Assembly: GCF_028389875.1 (NCBI RefSeq)
Contig: NC_084678.1
Location: forward strand, 15,344,899 to 15,408,898
Direction of reading: 5' to 3'
Origin: Rhea pennata
Lineage: Eukaryota; Chordata; Aves; Rheiformes; Rheidae
Length of the DNA: 64,000 bases
Positions 1 through 12,320 of this stretch are shown here, in pieces. Both the position numbers and the translations under genes were made by a program. Position 1 is the stretch's first letter. Each line of letters starts with the position of its first letter. The notes beneath the pieces were generated by a model that did not search any database, had not been told where the DNA came from, and worked only from the letters and a program-made list of their open reading frames with translations.

Positions 1-1479
1 AGTTGCCAAAAGGTGGTTTGTGCTTAACAAACACATGTTAAATGGTGAATGAAGCAGGCTGAAATGTTACTCAATTTGTTTCACCGTATTAACTACCATT
101 TAATAAATAGAAAGTATTCTTAATCCAGCAGTATTGCCATCAAGGTTAGAAGCCAGAAACCTACTAGCTTTTGTTTTTACTTTAAGTACATAGCCAAATT
201 CTTTTTTGTTTTATTCACGTTGCTTATTTTATACCAAGAATAAATCTGACACTCATTTTACTAAATGGTAGTTGTTTGATAATTAAATTTTGGCCTGTAG
301 CTTATTTTTTAATGGTATTTAGGTATCTTGTGCCTTTAGTGAAACTGCTCAAAAGTGTGTATCGGCTCTGTAGGAGCCTAAATATTTTTACTGTTCTATT
401 TTTTAATGACTGTATCTGGATCTTATGAATTAGTACCCTGTAATTTAAATAATATATCTGGTAAGAAATCCTGGTCCACTGAAGTCCATAGAGGGGTTGC
501 TGTTTTCCAAAATACAGGATTTTCTCTGTTTTAATTAGCATAACACAATCGTGAAGTATTGAGTTCAGAGCATGACTTTTTTTAATCTTTTGACAGTTCA
601 TTTGTTTACCATCTCATTTGCACTGTTCAGGTCTAGAAAGTTAGAACACTGCTAGGATGTTACTGGATGGCTACTACAGCTGCTTCCATATGTGCTTTTA
701 GAGTTCGATGCAAGCTCTCTGTATCCAAGGTCTGACATGAACAAATTCCAAACCAGAAGCCATAAAACCCCCTTAATTTATTGCTGTGCTTCAGCTGATA
801 AGCTCAGCAAAAGGTCAGTGACATACTTAACAGCTGGAGAGCTCCACAGAGCTCCAGTTTTGCTACAGGTGACTCAAATTTTCCAGGTGGATAGAAATCG
901 AACTATTTTATAACATTGTATAAAAAAGTTTCTGCTTTTAATTTTGAAGTTAAAAAAAAATCTGAAATAATACATGGGTCAGTATTACCAAGTTGCTTGA
1001 AGTTATCACGTACTTCACTTACAGATCTATTCCTGAAGTGAGTTCTGAAAGGTGAGTGGCACTCTAAACTTTAGCGGTTTCCTTAAGAATTAAAATACTC
1101 ATTAATTTATAAGGATCTGTATAGGTCTTAACCACAAATTGCAGATTTTTTTAACTTTAAGGTCTCATGGCCTTGTAGGTAAATCCTTTTCATCTAAGGG
1201 ATTCTACTCAAAATTATTTGCTATACCAATGCAGTATTTTTTTTTTTTTATTGCTTTGGTCAAAGTACAAGTATGTGATTACTGACATACGATGCAATTT
1301 CTCAACACTATCCCTGAAGCAGGAAGTCCACTTGGGATTTTTTTTACTCTGCTCAGCAAAAACAGATCATCAGCAGTTCACCGACTGTGGGGTTACATAT
1401 TTGAAAAATGCAAATGCTGTACATGACCTGAGTGCTGCGGCTCTCTTTTCCCCGAGCCCTGCCTTCTTTGGGAGGTTGT
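1..1479. other. Non-coding upstream flank
   Basis: AT-rich DNA with many homopolymer T and A runs. No reading frame here resembles a known protein. AATAAA hexamers on the + strand at 102-107 and 239-244 could be the polyadenylation signals of a gene lying to the left. In human the gene next to OGFR on this side is MRGBP, but no MRGBP coding sequence is visible, so this is only a possibility. Confidence 0.5.
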
Positions 1480-2330
1480 TCTTCTCTTCGCTTTTTGCTC
1501 CAAGCAGTGGTATCCAGCCCCCCCCCCCCCCCTCGGTCGCGGGGGTCCCCGAGCAGCGGTGGTGCCGCCGGAGGGGGGAGGCTGTTCCGCGCAGCCGCCG
1601 CGCCGCCCCCTGCGCCAATGGGGAGCGGCGCCGGGCGGAGGGGGCGGAGCCTCGCGCGCCTCTCTGCCCCCCCCACGCAAGCTCCGCGCGCGCGGGGCTT
1701 TGTGTGGCGGCGGGTTCCGCGCGCGGCGCTGCCATGGCGGCGTGGCTCGGCCCCGCGGACGAGGCGCCGGACGAGGCGGCCCTCTGGCGCTACGACTCCA
1801 CCTGGGAGGAGGACGACGACGAGGAGGAGGAGGAGGGCGGCGAGGCGGCGGCCCGGGCCGAGCCGGCGGACGCGGCGGCGGTGCCGAGCGGGTGGCGGAG
1901 CTGCCGGCAGGCCGGCGGCGCCCAGGTGGGTGCGGGCCGCGGGACGGGGGCCCCCTCGCAGCCCGCCCGCGGAGCGGCCGCTCCGGCCCGCGCGGTCGCT
2001 TCTCCGAGAGCCGCCTCAGCCCTCGGGGTTTCCTCAGAAAATACACGCGTATCTCTGCGAGTGGGGGGAAAAAAAAAAGTATTTTTCCAGGTCGGCTGCT
2101 CTGTATACTACCTGCATTTTCCGGCCCCTCCGTCAGTCCTCCCACTTCCCACGCAGGAACTGGAGCGGCTTGAAACGCCCGGAGGAGGTCGGGTTTTGCT
2201 GTTGTGGCTGCGATCGCCGGCGCGCGGTGTCGCGCTGGTCTTGCTGGAGGAGAGCTGCCGGCCTCGGAGAGGAGCGGCCCAAGGGCCGTTAGAGACGAGC
2301 TCGGCAGCAGAAGGCTGCTGAGCCAGAGGG
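1480..2330. promoter_or_regulatory. CpG island promoter of OGFR
   Basis: GC content and CpG density rise sharply here against AT-rich flanks on both sides. The island spans the OGFR start codon at 1734 and the first part of intron 1. A CCAAT box lies at 1615-1619 and a GC box (GGGGCGG) at about 1641-1647, about 90-120 bp before the ATG. A C homopolymer of about 14 lies at 1519-1533. I see no TATA box, so this looks like a housekeeping-type dispersed promoter. The transcription start itself is not visible from the sequence. Confidence 0.75.
1734..1925 (+). CDS. OGFR: OGFR exon 1 (coding part)
   Basis: Residues 1-64, beginning MAAWLGPADE. The motif DSTWEEDDDEEEEE matches the DSTWEEDEED region near the human N-terminus. 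The exon ends at CAG followed by the donor GTGGGT, phase 0. It is very GC-rich and lies wholly in the CpG island. Confidence 0.85.
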
Positions 2331-5300
2331 GGTTCTGACTTTGCCATCCGCTTAGGTTTCACTGGGCAGTCACCTGCTCTGGCTCGGTATGTGTCCCACC
2401 ATTCCCTGTAATCAGGTACTTTATCTCATAAATGCGAGTTCTGCCTTCTCTATAGCAGCCGCCAGTTTCCTGCATTTCCAATAAGATACTGTTTTGGACT
2501 TTATGAACCATTTATTGATATTCCTCTGCAGCTCCCTGTATTTATTTATTAATTCATTTTTACAGTATGTGCATCTGTATGTGCATACAAAAACCGTTGT
2601 ATGGTTTGCTTCCATATGGTCTTTTGTGCTGTCATTTAAAAGGCACCACATAAATTTTGTTCATTTTCTAAAATGGACTGTTGCTTTCTATTTTTTCCAG
2701 ACAAAATTTTTCCAGACAGATTTTTTTCCACTGGGCATGTTATAGAAGAACTCTGAAAGCAGGAAAGATCCATTAATGTTTCGAAAACATTTTATGTGCA
2801 GTTAGAATGAATGCGGTAATCCTGCAAAATGTGAACAGTTGTCTCTGATGCCTTAAAATAATATCAACTTAACTCCTCCCATTTTGGGGAAAAGGAAACT
2901 AATTTCTCATATGAGTTTCACTTCAAGTAACTTGTTCATGTTCTCAGAATATAAATAGGCAGATAAAGCTTTCTAATTAAGCTTTTAAACTCACTTGAAG
3001 GAGCTTAATACTAAACTTCAGAATATTTCATAAACAAAATCCCATTACAAAATGGGTTTTTTAAAAAGTTCCCATTTAATTTTTTTTTCTGTGCAATGTA
3101 GTATTCCAAGCATTTATGGCTTCCTATGAAAACACGTGTATTATATTTTGCTAACAAAAGCAAAGTTTAAATGCATCAGATAGACATGCCCTTAAATATT
3201 TCTGCACCTTCATGGAGTTTACTTCAGGCCTTAGTTGTGCATGTTGATCTATGAAAGGTCACCAATATTTTAGGTTGAATACCTGTAATACACTAAAGGA
3301 CAGACAGGAGTTTACTCAAAATTTGTTTCCATTACTTGTTTGAAGGCACACTGTCAACTTTTTTTTTTTTTGTTCATTACTGGAATTTTGCTTTTGTTTC
3401 CAAGTTGTAAACTTTGGCAAATGCTTCTAGAACCTTCAGATTATTCTTTTCTCTCTCTCTCTTTTTTTCCCTTCCTCTTTTTTTTTTAAGTAGCTTCTGC
3501 TGAAACAGTGGTAAATTCAATAACTGTTTTTTCACTCCAGTGAATGGAGTTTTCAAACTTTGCGTTACAGTGGAGGATGTTGTCCCTGAGACGTGTGGCC
3601 CTGGAATATTGTTCTGCATCTTTAAAGAGCGACACTTCCTTCTGTGCTGAATGTGTAGTCATCTCTATCTGACGGTACCTGAAAAATCTTTGAGGGGGAT
3701 AAGAATGAATAGGAAAAGAAACCTCAAATCTGGTCTGTTTATGCCTCTACAACTGGCCAACAGCTTACATTAGTGTCTGAGACTAGTTCGTACTTCTTTT
3801 TTTATTACACTAATTTCAATTCTTCTCCTTTCAGTCTAGATGGTATTCTTTATTCCAGAAGCTGTTAATGTTTTTAGGCAATACTCAGGTTAGAGGTTTT
3901 TTTATTATTATTTTCACTATGCACTTTCTAAAATTACCTACAGTTCTCCTTTTATGTTTGCATGTCATTTGTCTCTCTACAAATACTGTGTAGTTGCAGT
4001 CTGAGATTCTTGCAGGTGTGTCTTTTCATCGTTTTGTGCATTTCAGTGCCTTTAGCTTCCTCTGAGAAAGAGTATTGAAAAATCTTGGCGCTTATGCTCA
4101 TTTTAAAAGGTTACGTTTTAGCCCACTGTGAAGCATGTGGTTCATATTCTGTTGCTCAGAGCCACAGGGCAACCAGTCCTGTTATCTTCTGCGTTCCCAG
4201 ATTTCAGTTACTTAGCTGCTCTTCTAGGATGCTGTTTTCTTTCTCATTTCTGTGTCTTGTTGATAATCTGCACATCATTTCATTGCCTTTACTTGTAGCT
4301 GGCTTTCAGTTCTCAGCCAACCATAGTTCACATTATCCTTTCCTGGCTGTGTTCTCTGCTTTTCTCACACACTTCGCATAGCAATGCACATTGTAATTGA
4401 TGTGTTGGAGAGAGAACCCATCTAATATTGCTTATCAGTGTTGTGAGAAATATGTAGGTCTAACTTATGCACGCAAATTTCATAATCTTCTGCTTCCGTT
4501 TGTCTTTCACATCTAGAAGGAAAGGGAAGGTTATGTTTTCTACGTGACTTGGGCAGAAGTTTAGACTCAGGAACATCACCTTAAATAGGGGACTGAGTTT
4601 GCTCTTTGCTGCTTCATCCTGTTCTCTCTAATGCTTTGCTCTGGAACTGCTCTATCCTGGATCCAGCTTCTTTCCAAACAAACTCTATTGCCCCTCCTCT
4701 GTGTTCTGGCGTTCCTTGCAGTCTTGCCCTGCATCTGTTGCTGAATCTACACCTGCTCTCCTGCAAACAGTCCTACTTCAAAACTGGGGCTGGCCTGCTG
4801 TTAGCCTATCCTGCCTAACTGTGTTAACTGGTGGTATTTTAGAGCCTTAAATATAAAGAACACCTGGAAATTGATTGATCTGTAACTAGTAGCAAAACTC
4901 TCATTAATTCCAGAGGTGTCAGAATATCATCCCTGAAGTTTGAAACTTTTATCATCAAAAGCATAGATGAATTTGCTAAATCTTGTTTCCTGCTTACATC
5001 TTGAACAAAGAATAATATTGACCTTTTCTGACTGAACATATTTCTCAGTCTGGTTTGCAGCCTATTATTTTTTCAAGTATTAAGTTGGTAGCAAAGTCTT
5101 TTTTTTATGTTTGTGTGAAATTTCTAATTTCTAGTTTTTATGTTTGTGTGAATTTCTGCATTGGCAGATTATGTGAATGGACATCAGTGCTTGGATTTGT
5201 AATCTTATCTGTATTGGGCCATATGATTGTGGAAAAGTTCTTTCACCCGTTTCAGTCTGTGCTGTCACATAAAATGGAAATGTGCTGAAATGTAGACAGG

Positions 5301-8300
5301 CATTATTTTAGATATTCACAAGTTATTAGATTAAATAGATACTGCTGGATTTTTTTTTAATTCCTATCACAGAAATAAGAGAAGGTCATAGTGTGTAAAT
5401 GTATATTTTAAATATAATTTTTTAAAATTCCACCTTGATGACTTTCCTCTGTGGACAAAGCTTGGATCTCACAAATGTTCTACATGCTTCATAAATTGAA
5501 AGCACTAAAAGTCAGCATGGCTGATGAGTGTATGACTTTGTTACTAGGAGATGTTACAAAATCTAATCCTGCCCTAATAATTAATCAAACCAGTGAACTA
5601 TTCACTAGAATGTAGTTTTGGTTTTTATTTTTCTCTGGGCCAAGTAGGTCAGAGGGTATCAAATTCAGTTCATAAATAACTCAGGAGAGCATTAGCTACT
5701 GCTTTCTCCTAGGTTTCCAAAAATGTTTATTTTGCAAGAGTCTGCCCATCTTATCCCTGTTCCACACTCTTGCTACCAGCTAGCACTGGAGACACTAACT
5801 CCAGTGTGCTTTACATTGGGCAGGTCCTTTTATTCATGAGCAGGCTTGTTCATTTTGTTGGTTCTGCCTTGGCATTCCAGAACACTTTTAAGGGTTTTCG
5901 TGGTTCGGGGCAAGAGGTTTCAGCAAATCGGAAAAATTAAGCCTGGCTCTCCTGCCTGTGAATTTTAACAAAGGTTTTCTTATCACTGAAGTAATCCACT
6001 TAAAAAACAAAACAAAACAAATGCGTATACGCACACACTCACGCTCACACACTCTCGCTCTTTCTCTCTTTCTCTCTTAATTTGGTTAAAATGCATCTTA
6101 AACGATGTCACACTCACAACTTGAGGAGGTAATAAAACTGTTCTTTGATTTTTGTCTAACTACTACATTTGTAAGCATGTTTTACACTTCCAGGGTCTCT
6201 TGGGTTTGCAGGTGCTTTATCCCTACTTCACTGATGTGAGATCTGGAACAAATCTAGCACAGCTGGGTAACAAGAAGAGCCTGACACCTAATTGTCAGGT
6301 GAACTTGGCACACCAGAATTTTTTTTACAATAATTTGAGTTTTGAATAAAATCATGTGAATTCTGCTGTAAATAGGTAAATCTGTCACTTGGCAACTAGT
6401 AGAAATCATGTGAATCACTGCTATGGGTATTCTTAGTTTGCACGTATCCTTGTTTTATTTGATAAGTTTCTTTGCCTTTCAGTTTTCTGTTGAATGCCTT
6501 TTCTTTGTAGGTGCAAAGATGATCGGATTTGTCACCATTGTCTCAGAGGGGTTTTCAGTTAGGCTTGAAGTAAAGTTTACTTGTTTGGAAAGATGAAGAG
6601 TAAACAAGATGATGATTTTTATTGAAGTACAATAAAACAAATATCTAATCTGAGCCTGCAGGTCTGTTGTTTTACATTGTCTAAACTGGCATGATGCAAC
6701 AAGACTGCTCTGCAGCACAAAGCACAGATGAAGAAAATTTCACTTCAGTAATGTCAAGAAGGAATAAGAATCTTGATTTTAAGTGATCTTTCTATATCTT
6801 GAATTCCGCCATTTAAAGTATGAGCCCTATCCTAACTAGGGTACATGGTGACTGTTTTGAGAGAGGAGGGGCTTAGTTTCTTTTTAAAAACTTAGAGTTA
6901 ACAATGAAAATCGCATTTTAAAATGGCTTTCCAGGTAGTTCTGACCATTTCCATTCTTACGGTTTGTAGGAAAACACCCATCTGCAATAGAAGATAAATA
7001 TAAAACATGAAGACCCTGATTAATAAAATCAGAAAGTAAAAGAAATCTTTTGGTTAAAAGAAATAGTGTGAATTCCTTTCAGCCTGAAGTTACTGTCAAG
7101 AATGCAAGGAAACAACTGCAGTAGCAGACCAACTGCTCGTATGGGTGCTGGAAGTGCAAGGTGGATGGTACAGGAGAGTGATAGGCAGGAGAAAAATTTA
7201 GAGATGTAAAGTTCAGCCAGTGGCATTTTTGCAGAAGAGGTTTTAATTCTGGATTTGTCTTTTCTCTAGTTCTTAGGCAAGCGCAACTGGAATGCAGCAA
7301 GAGACTTGCAGAGATACAGACATTGTTACCCGGTATGCACGTGCTCTTGTGGCTCTTCCTTGTCAACTGCTAAGTTTAAGATGAGTCCTGGATTTGAGGA
7401 CATGCTTTTGTCTTTATTTAGACAGGCTCAGAGCTTCTAATAGTTTAATTTGTGAGGGGGGAGGGATGATGTGCCTATGGGTGCATCAGAAATAAGCTGT
7501 TACCCAAAACATGTCTTGAGTATTCAGCTGATGCTGGAAACATGAGAGGATTCAAGAAGTGTTCAAGTGGATACTGCATTTTAAAAGATTGCTGCTTTTT
7601 GATTGCTTGTTCTTGTCTCCAGGATTTGATAGAACCAGAAAATGATGAGGAGGAAGAGATGTGGAACTTAAGTTTTTATAAAAATGAGATTTGTTTTTTG
7701 CCCCAGGGTGAGTACCTTGCTTGACTCCTCCTCAGTACAACTATTTGCATTGGTGGAGGAGTAGCTTTGATCCATGTGGGACAACTATAAAAAGCACAGA
7801 GGAGTTTCCATTTTAAAATGTAGACTTTGCCAGTTCCTCTTTGTTCCTGCCACATTTTCCTTCATTAGAAGTCTAAGCCCCCGCCCCCCAGCTGCTTAAA
7901 GTACCTGTCTAATTGGATAAACTAATACCTGCAAACTAACACTTGACTCTGAATAATGGGCCACCTTGGATAGCTGGCTAACTTTAAATTTACTTTTCAT
8001 TTGTTGTCATTTCCTTCTGTCTCAGTCTTTCTCTTTCTTTCTAGGTTTGCATATTGACACTCTTCTGGAGTCTTGGTGGGACAACTATGAAGTTCTTGAA
8101 GAAAACCATTCTTACATACAATGGTAAACTCCTGCATAAATGCAGATGTGCATCTTAAAAGAATTGATTGTATCTGTATTCCTGAATTCAGCATCCCAAA
8201 AGGCCTAGAATCACTGCTCAGTCAAACTTGTGCCCACTTTATTTTGGAGAGTTACTCTTGTGGAAGCAATGAGCTGGATATCCCAAAAGCACAGGTTTCC

Positions 8301-11300
8301 AGTGCAGCTGTGGTGACACATCTCAGTTATGCCTGGTCTTTCAGGATACTGCAGAATAAAGTAGTATGGCAGTGAGAGAGATCCAAGTAAGCAAAGTCTG
8401 CTGATAGCATCTTTGTGTAGAATGATTTTTTTTTTTTTTATGAGAGGGGTATATTTGTCATATAGTAAACTATGGTGTGAGCCCTTCTAGGGATGCCTGT
8501 GATATTACAGTTACTGGAATCTTTGTTAATAGATTGAGCATAGACCTGGGTTGGATGTCATATTTGCTTCTTCTGGACAGAAAATTTCTTTTTCTTCAGG
8601 TTATTCCCTTTACGTGAACATGGGATGAACTGGCGTGCCAAGCCACTCACGTATCAAGAAATTGAGGTATTTATTTTTTTAAACCTGAAGGTCATTAAGA
8701 TTTTTCCCTAGGTGACTTTACATTTCTTTCTCCAGTCCCTAGTGTGAACAGAGCTCACTCAAGTGCTTTTAATTGAAGCATTTAACTATCTTGAGTCTCT
8801 GCCAGTTGCTACAGCAGCAAATCATGTATTTACTGATATAATCAACCCTTGTTTATTATTCAAAGGCCACTTAAAAAAACTGATGCCGATAATTAGGTAG
8901 TTGCTACTTTTATCTCACTTGCCTTTTAGGCTTTTAAGAAGTCCAGTGAAGTTATGCAAAGGTTTGAACGTGCTTATCAACTCATGCTGAGATTTTATGG
9001 AATCACTCTGACTAACAAGAAAACTGGAGAACTTGAAAGGGCAGAGAATTGGACTGAACGATTTCAAAACCTGAATCGGTGAGTCTCTGTACTACTGATC
9101 ATTTACTATGGCCAGACATATTTTGAAAAGGAAAAAAGCCATAGAAAGTTGAGAAAATCGTTAGCTCTTGAGGAATGGATGCTTTTGTTAATACAAAAGT
9201 CAGCTAGTTGAGGTATTCGTATCTTTACTCTGTCTCTGTAAATCCTGCAATCTTTGCTGCTTTATTACATGATGTGTGCAAAGTTTCCAGCTGAGCCTGA
9301 TGTTCCTTTATATCCAGTGTGTCTATTAACTGCAGGCATTTTTCATCTTGGTCTTCTGAAGTATGCAGTGTAGACTGGGGGGCACAGATATTGGCTATTG
9401 CAGGAATTATCTGAAACCATATTTTAAGCTGTAATCCTAGAAGCCACTGAAGCAATTTTTACAGGTAGCCAAATTGCCTTTGTAGTATTCTTTTAAGCTG
9501 TAAATTAGGAGCATTTCTGTATGCTTCTCTGTTTGTTTATAAAGCTGCCTTAAGGCTGGTGAAATACTTTTGAATCCTTGGCTGAGAAGTGCTCTGTAAT
9601 TCGATGGTGATGTAATATTATTGTAGGTCTTATTGTAGTGGTAGTAATGACCCTTAATATTCCATGCTTTTCCTAGTGATATTAAAAGGGTCTCTGAAAG
9701 GACTGCGTGTACCCACAGAAGAAAAATTAATTTGAGGACTGTCAAGTATAAAAACTCTGTGTCTAATTTAAGTCCCTAAGTCATGAAACTCTGGAAGCAT
9801 CAGGGGAAGCATCCTTACATGCCTGTGTTTTTTATACTCTTCTACAGGCTTACCCTGCAGGCCACCATCAGAGACAGGATATTGGGCTGCGTGGACTTAT
9901 GTGTCTGACCCAATATGGTGGCTCTTATCTTCTGATGGATGATGCAGAAAGCCAGAACCTTTCCAAGCAGTTGAGATGTTTAATGCAAGCAGTCCAAGAA
10001 GGGCTAGGAAGGTACTTCTGAAGGTAGACAGCTGCAGTAGGTGCTTTAAAAGTAAGCCAGCCTATACTCCCATCCCCATTGCCAAACATTCTTTAATAGA
10101 TTATTATTAACAATACATAAAATACGTTGCAGGTACCCCTGAGGTTCATTGTGACTCCAAGCATATAAGATTTTTCCTTAACAACTTTGGTTATCTGTTT
10201 CTCTAAGGTTTAGCCACAACAATTTGCGGATTACTCGTATCCTGAAGTGCCTGGGGGAGATGGGATATGAACACTATCAAGTACACTTGGTGAAGTTTTT
10301 CCTAACAGAAACTCTTGTTAAGGAAACATTACCGAATGTCAAGAGAAGTGCCTTGGATTACTTTCTGTTCACTATCAGAAGCAAACAGAAGAGAAGAGAA
10401 CTAGTTCACTATGCCTGGCAATACTTCAAGCCTCAAAGCAGCTTTGTATGGGCACCACAGGACAAACTGTTGAAGTATAGGCCCTGCTCAGCCAAGACAC
10501 TGCAGTACGAAAAGGATGAAAGTAAGCAGGAACCTCCTCTTAAAAAAAGTGATGATTCTGTGGAAGAGAATCAGAAGGGTCAGTTGCTAGAGGAGGAGCA
10601 TGAAGTTGGAGATAATGCAAACTTACAACCTGAAGAAGTGAATGAAGAAGACATAAGAGTGAAGTTAAGTGAACGTGTTTCAGAGGGAGGGGATGGTGAA
10701 GATGAGAAAGACCCTTTATCTGCCCAGCAGGAGGAGAAGGACTTGAACAGTGAGGCTGAAGAAGTGCAGAGTATGGCAGAGAATGATTCCACAAAGGAAA
10801 GCAAGAAGAGAAAACTGGATGCAAGTAGGGCAGAGACTGAACACAATGAGCCATTGAAAAGCCCAACTGATATTGAAAAAATTTCCCATAATCTAGGAGA
10901 ATGTGCAATTGATGCAGAAATCCCCTCCTCTGTTCCAGTCTTGCAGACAGAAGAGAACCAAGAAACACTTAAAGAAGGCACCATAAGCACTGAGGATGTA
11001 GCAGCACTAGGGGCAGCTGATGCAGCTGTAAAACGGAGGAAGGTTGATAAAAGAACATCGAAAGGCAGAGCATGCACCTTGGCCATTAACTTGAACATGA
11101 GACCCCCTGCCTTCAGTGCCCAGTTAAATACACCTGTTGCAAGCACTGAGACTGAGGAGGGAAAAGTTAGTGAAAAAAAGACGGCTGTGGAAGAGACCAG
11201 TGAGAATGGTGGTGGTGATGCAGAAGGTGGGGTTGTGGACTCCACAGTTGACTGTAAGGTCCCTAAAACGGACTGGATTTCTCCAGTAAGCAATGACCTG

Positions 11301-11591
11301 GAGTCAGGTAGAGATCAAGTCGCAGCCGAGAGTGATGAGCATCCCTGCAATAGCATGCTTCTGGGATGCAGAAGTGAAGCAGACAGGGTAGAACAGCATG
11401 AAAAGGCAGAAGAAAATGGAAGTGAAAAAGTGGAAGCAAAAGCTACAGGCCAGAACCAAGATCAAGAGAGTCTTGAGCAAAGCATGGCATCCATTTGTCC
11501 TGAACAAGACGGTGCTGAGGTTGCAATACAAAAAGCCAATAGCTCTCAGCATGTTGCAGAACCTAATGAAGAGCAGGTAGCGACAGAGTGA
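1734..11591 (+). CDS. OGFR: Opioid growth factor receptor (OGFR), 7 coding exons, 672 aa
   Basis: Coding joins: 1734-1925, 7270-7332, 7623-7707, 8045-8123, 8600-8666, 8930-9078, 10208-11591 (2019 nt, all phases close). OGFR binds the opioid growth factor [Met5]-enkephalin at the nuclear envelope and inside the nucleus and slows cell proliferation. It is unrelated to classical opioid GPCRs. Residues about 69-305 form the conserved OGFr_N domain, with motifs RNW, DNYEVLEENHSYIQWLFPLRE and SHNNLRITRILK. The tail (about 306-672) is acidic and low in complexity, with basic nuclear-localisation-like clusters KKRK at 411-414 and KRRKVDKR at 487-494, both also found in human OGFR. An acidic run fills residues 25-34. 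The 20-residue tandem repeats of the human C-terminus are absent. Synteny with COL9A3 and TCFL5 separates it from the paralog OGFRL1. The start is the first ATG in its frame in the island and sits in a strong Kozak context. Confidence 0.93.
1926..7269 (+). other. OGFR intron 1 (5.3 kb)
   Basis: The first 400 bp belong to the CpG island; the rest is AT-rich. It contains a short tandem-type duplication (about 23 nt, copies at 5102-5125 and 5135-5157, 33 nt apart) and a pyrimidine- and CA-rich stretch at about 6030-6078. No extra exon is supported. Confidence 0.6.
7270..7332 (+). CDS. OGFR: OGFR exon 2
   Basis: Residues 65-85. It encodes RNWNAARDLQRYRHCYP, matching human RNWRATRDMCRYRHNYP. Two AG acceptors lie 7 nt apart (after 7269 and after 7276). 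Only the first keeps frame with exon 1, so it was chosen. Donor GTATGC. Confidence 0.8.
7623..7707 (+). CDS. OGFR: OGFR exon 3
   Basis: Residues 86-114 (last codon split after 1 nt). The stretch MWNLSFYKNEICFLPQ matches human NLSFYRNEIRFLPN. Acceptor CTCCAG, donor GTGAGT. Confidence 0.9.
8045..8123 (+). CDS. OGFR: OGFR exon 4
   Basis: Residues 114-140. It encodes WWDNYEVLEENHSYIQW, the most conserved core of the OGFr_N domain. Acceptor TTCTAG, donor GTAAAC. The final Trp codon is split TG|G. Confidence 0.93.
8600..8666 (+). CDS. OGFR: OGFR exon 5
   Basis: Residues 140-162. LFPLREHGMNWRAKPLT aligns with human LFPLREPGVNWHAKPLT without gaps. Donor GTATTT, phase 0. Confidence 0.93.
8930..9078 (+). 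CDS. OGFR: OGFR exon 6
   Basis: Residues 163-212. RAYQLMLRFYGI and RFQNLNR match human RAYELMLGFYGI and RFQNLNW. Acceptor TTTTAG, donor GTGAGT. The last codon (Arg212) is split CG|G. Confidence 0.92.
9850..9950 (+). repeat. Degraded ancient CR1/L3-like LINE 3' end
   Basis: The stretch reads as a worn form of the 3' tail seen in old sauropsid CR1 copies: a GAGACAGGATAYTGGGCT block, then TCTGACCCAATATGG, then TTCT/ATG-rich ending. It lies inside OGFR intron 6 in the sense direction and carries no coding part. The identification rests on memory of the consensus. Confidence 0.5.
10208..11591 (+). CDS. OGFR: OGFR exon 7 (last coding exon)
   Basis: Residues 212-672 and the TGA stop. It begins with SHNNLRITRILKCLGEMGYE, completes the OGFr_N domain (WAPQDKL near residue 294) and encodes the whole acidic tail. 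Acceptor CTCTAAG. The long antisense frames across this exon are shadows of its Glu/Lys-rich codons. Confidence 0.95.
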
Positions 11592-12320
11592 GACAAGTGT
11601 GGCAACAGTACTGGAGCAAGCAAAGAAGAGATTGCTTTAACTGCTAGGAGCCAGCTTTGGTAATATGGATAGCAGAGGTACATGGAAAAAATAAATTTCC
11701 TTCGACTGATCCTGGTTAAACCCAATCTGACCTTCACCTTCCACCCTTTTTTCTTTATTAATCATTTGTAGTGACTTTCTTGAGAACCAGCCCTTGCTTA
11801 CCCTAAAGAGGAAAACTAATCATCTTCATGGATGGGCTGTGTTCTGTTACTGTTTTTTATCCAATATTCAGGAGCAACAGGGATTTTTGCACTTTGCATT
11901 GTTTGTGGTATGTCCCTTTTTAAGGAGAAGAGGAGAATGAATCTATTTCCTTGTTTGAACTAGTCATGTACTAAATACAAGATTTTTAATGTGGGACAGA
12001 CAATATGAGCTATTTTTTTTCTATTATTATATAACTTTTTGTGGTTACTTGGAAAGTCTGCACCTTCCCTACAGGCTTATTTACTCCTGGCAAAGGTGCT
12101 GTGTGTCTGCTTCTTAGGACAGAAATTGTAATTTTTGTGGCATTTGCCTGGAAGAAATGAGTACATGCATTTTGCATGCATGTAAGAGTGTAGTTGCCCC
12201 TTTCCTCCTGTAAGAAAACAGATTTGATCTTAGCCTGTCATAAATAGATGCCTTTAAACTATATGTGTTATGATCAATATTAACCTCTGTTTATAAATAA
12301 TGTTCCCCATGATGCAAAGT
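11592..12320 (+). other. OGFR: OGFR 3' UTR (extent uncertain)
   Basis: Non-coding sequence after the stop. The first canonical AATAAA is at 11690-11695, giving a UTR of about 120 nt. No other canonical hexamer follows until 14489, so longer UTR forms would have to use weaker variants or that distant site. Confidence 0.45.
11690..11695 (+). terminator. Proximal OGFR polyadenylation signal
   Basis: Canonical AATAAA about 100 nt after the OGFR stop codon, followed by T-rich sequence. Use is not proven. Confidence 0.5.

Noticed and set aside
1353-2362. Long overlapping open frames on both strands in the CpG island (up to 367 codons)
   Set aside because: GC-rich DNA lacks stop codons by composition. 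Only the frame from the ATG at 1734 to the donor at 1925 matches a known protein.
6152-6349. Apparent exon in OGFR intron 1 beginning after TTCCAG with a LLGLQ collagen-like phrase
   Set aside because: The likeness is only a few residues, no Gly-X-Y pattern follows, and OGFR already has its seven exons.
10540-11552. Antisense frames of 142 and 237 codons across OGFR exon 7
   Set aside because: They are mirror frames of Glu/Lys-rich coding sequence, have Ser/Leu/Phe-rich nonsense composition and match no family.
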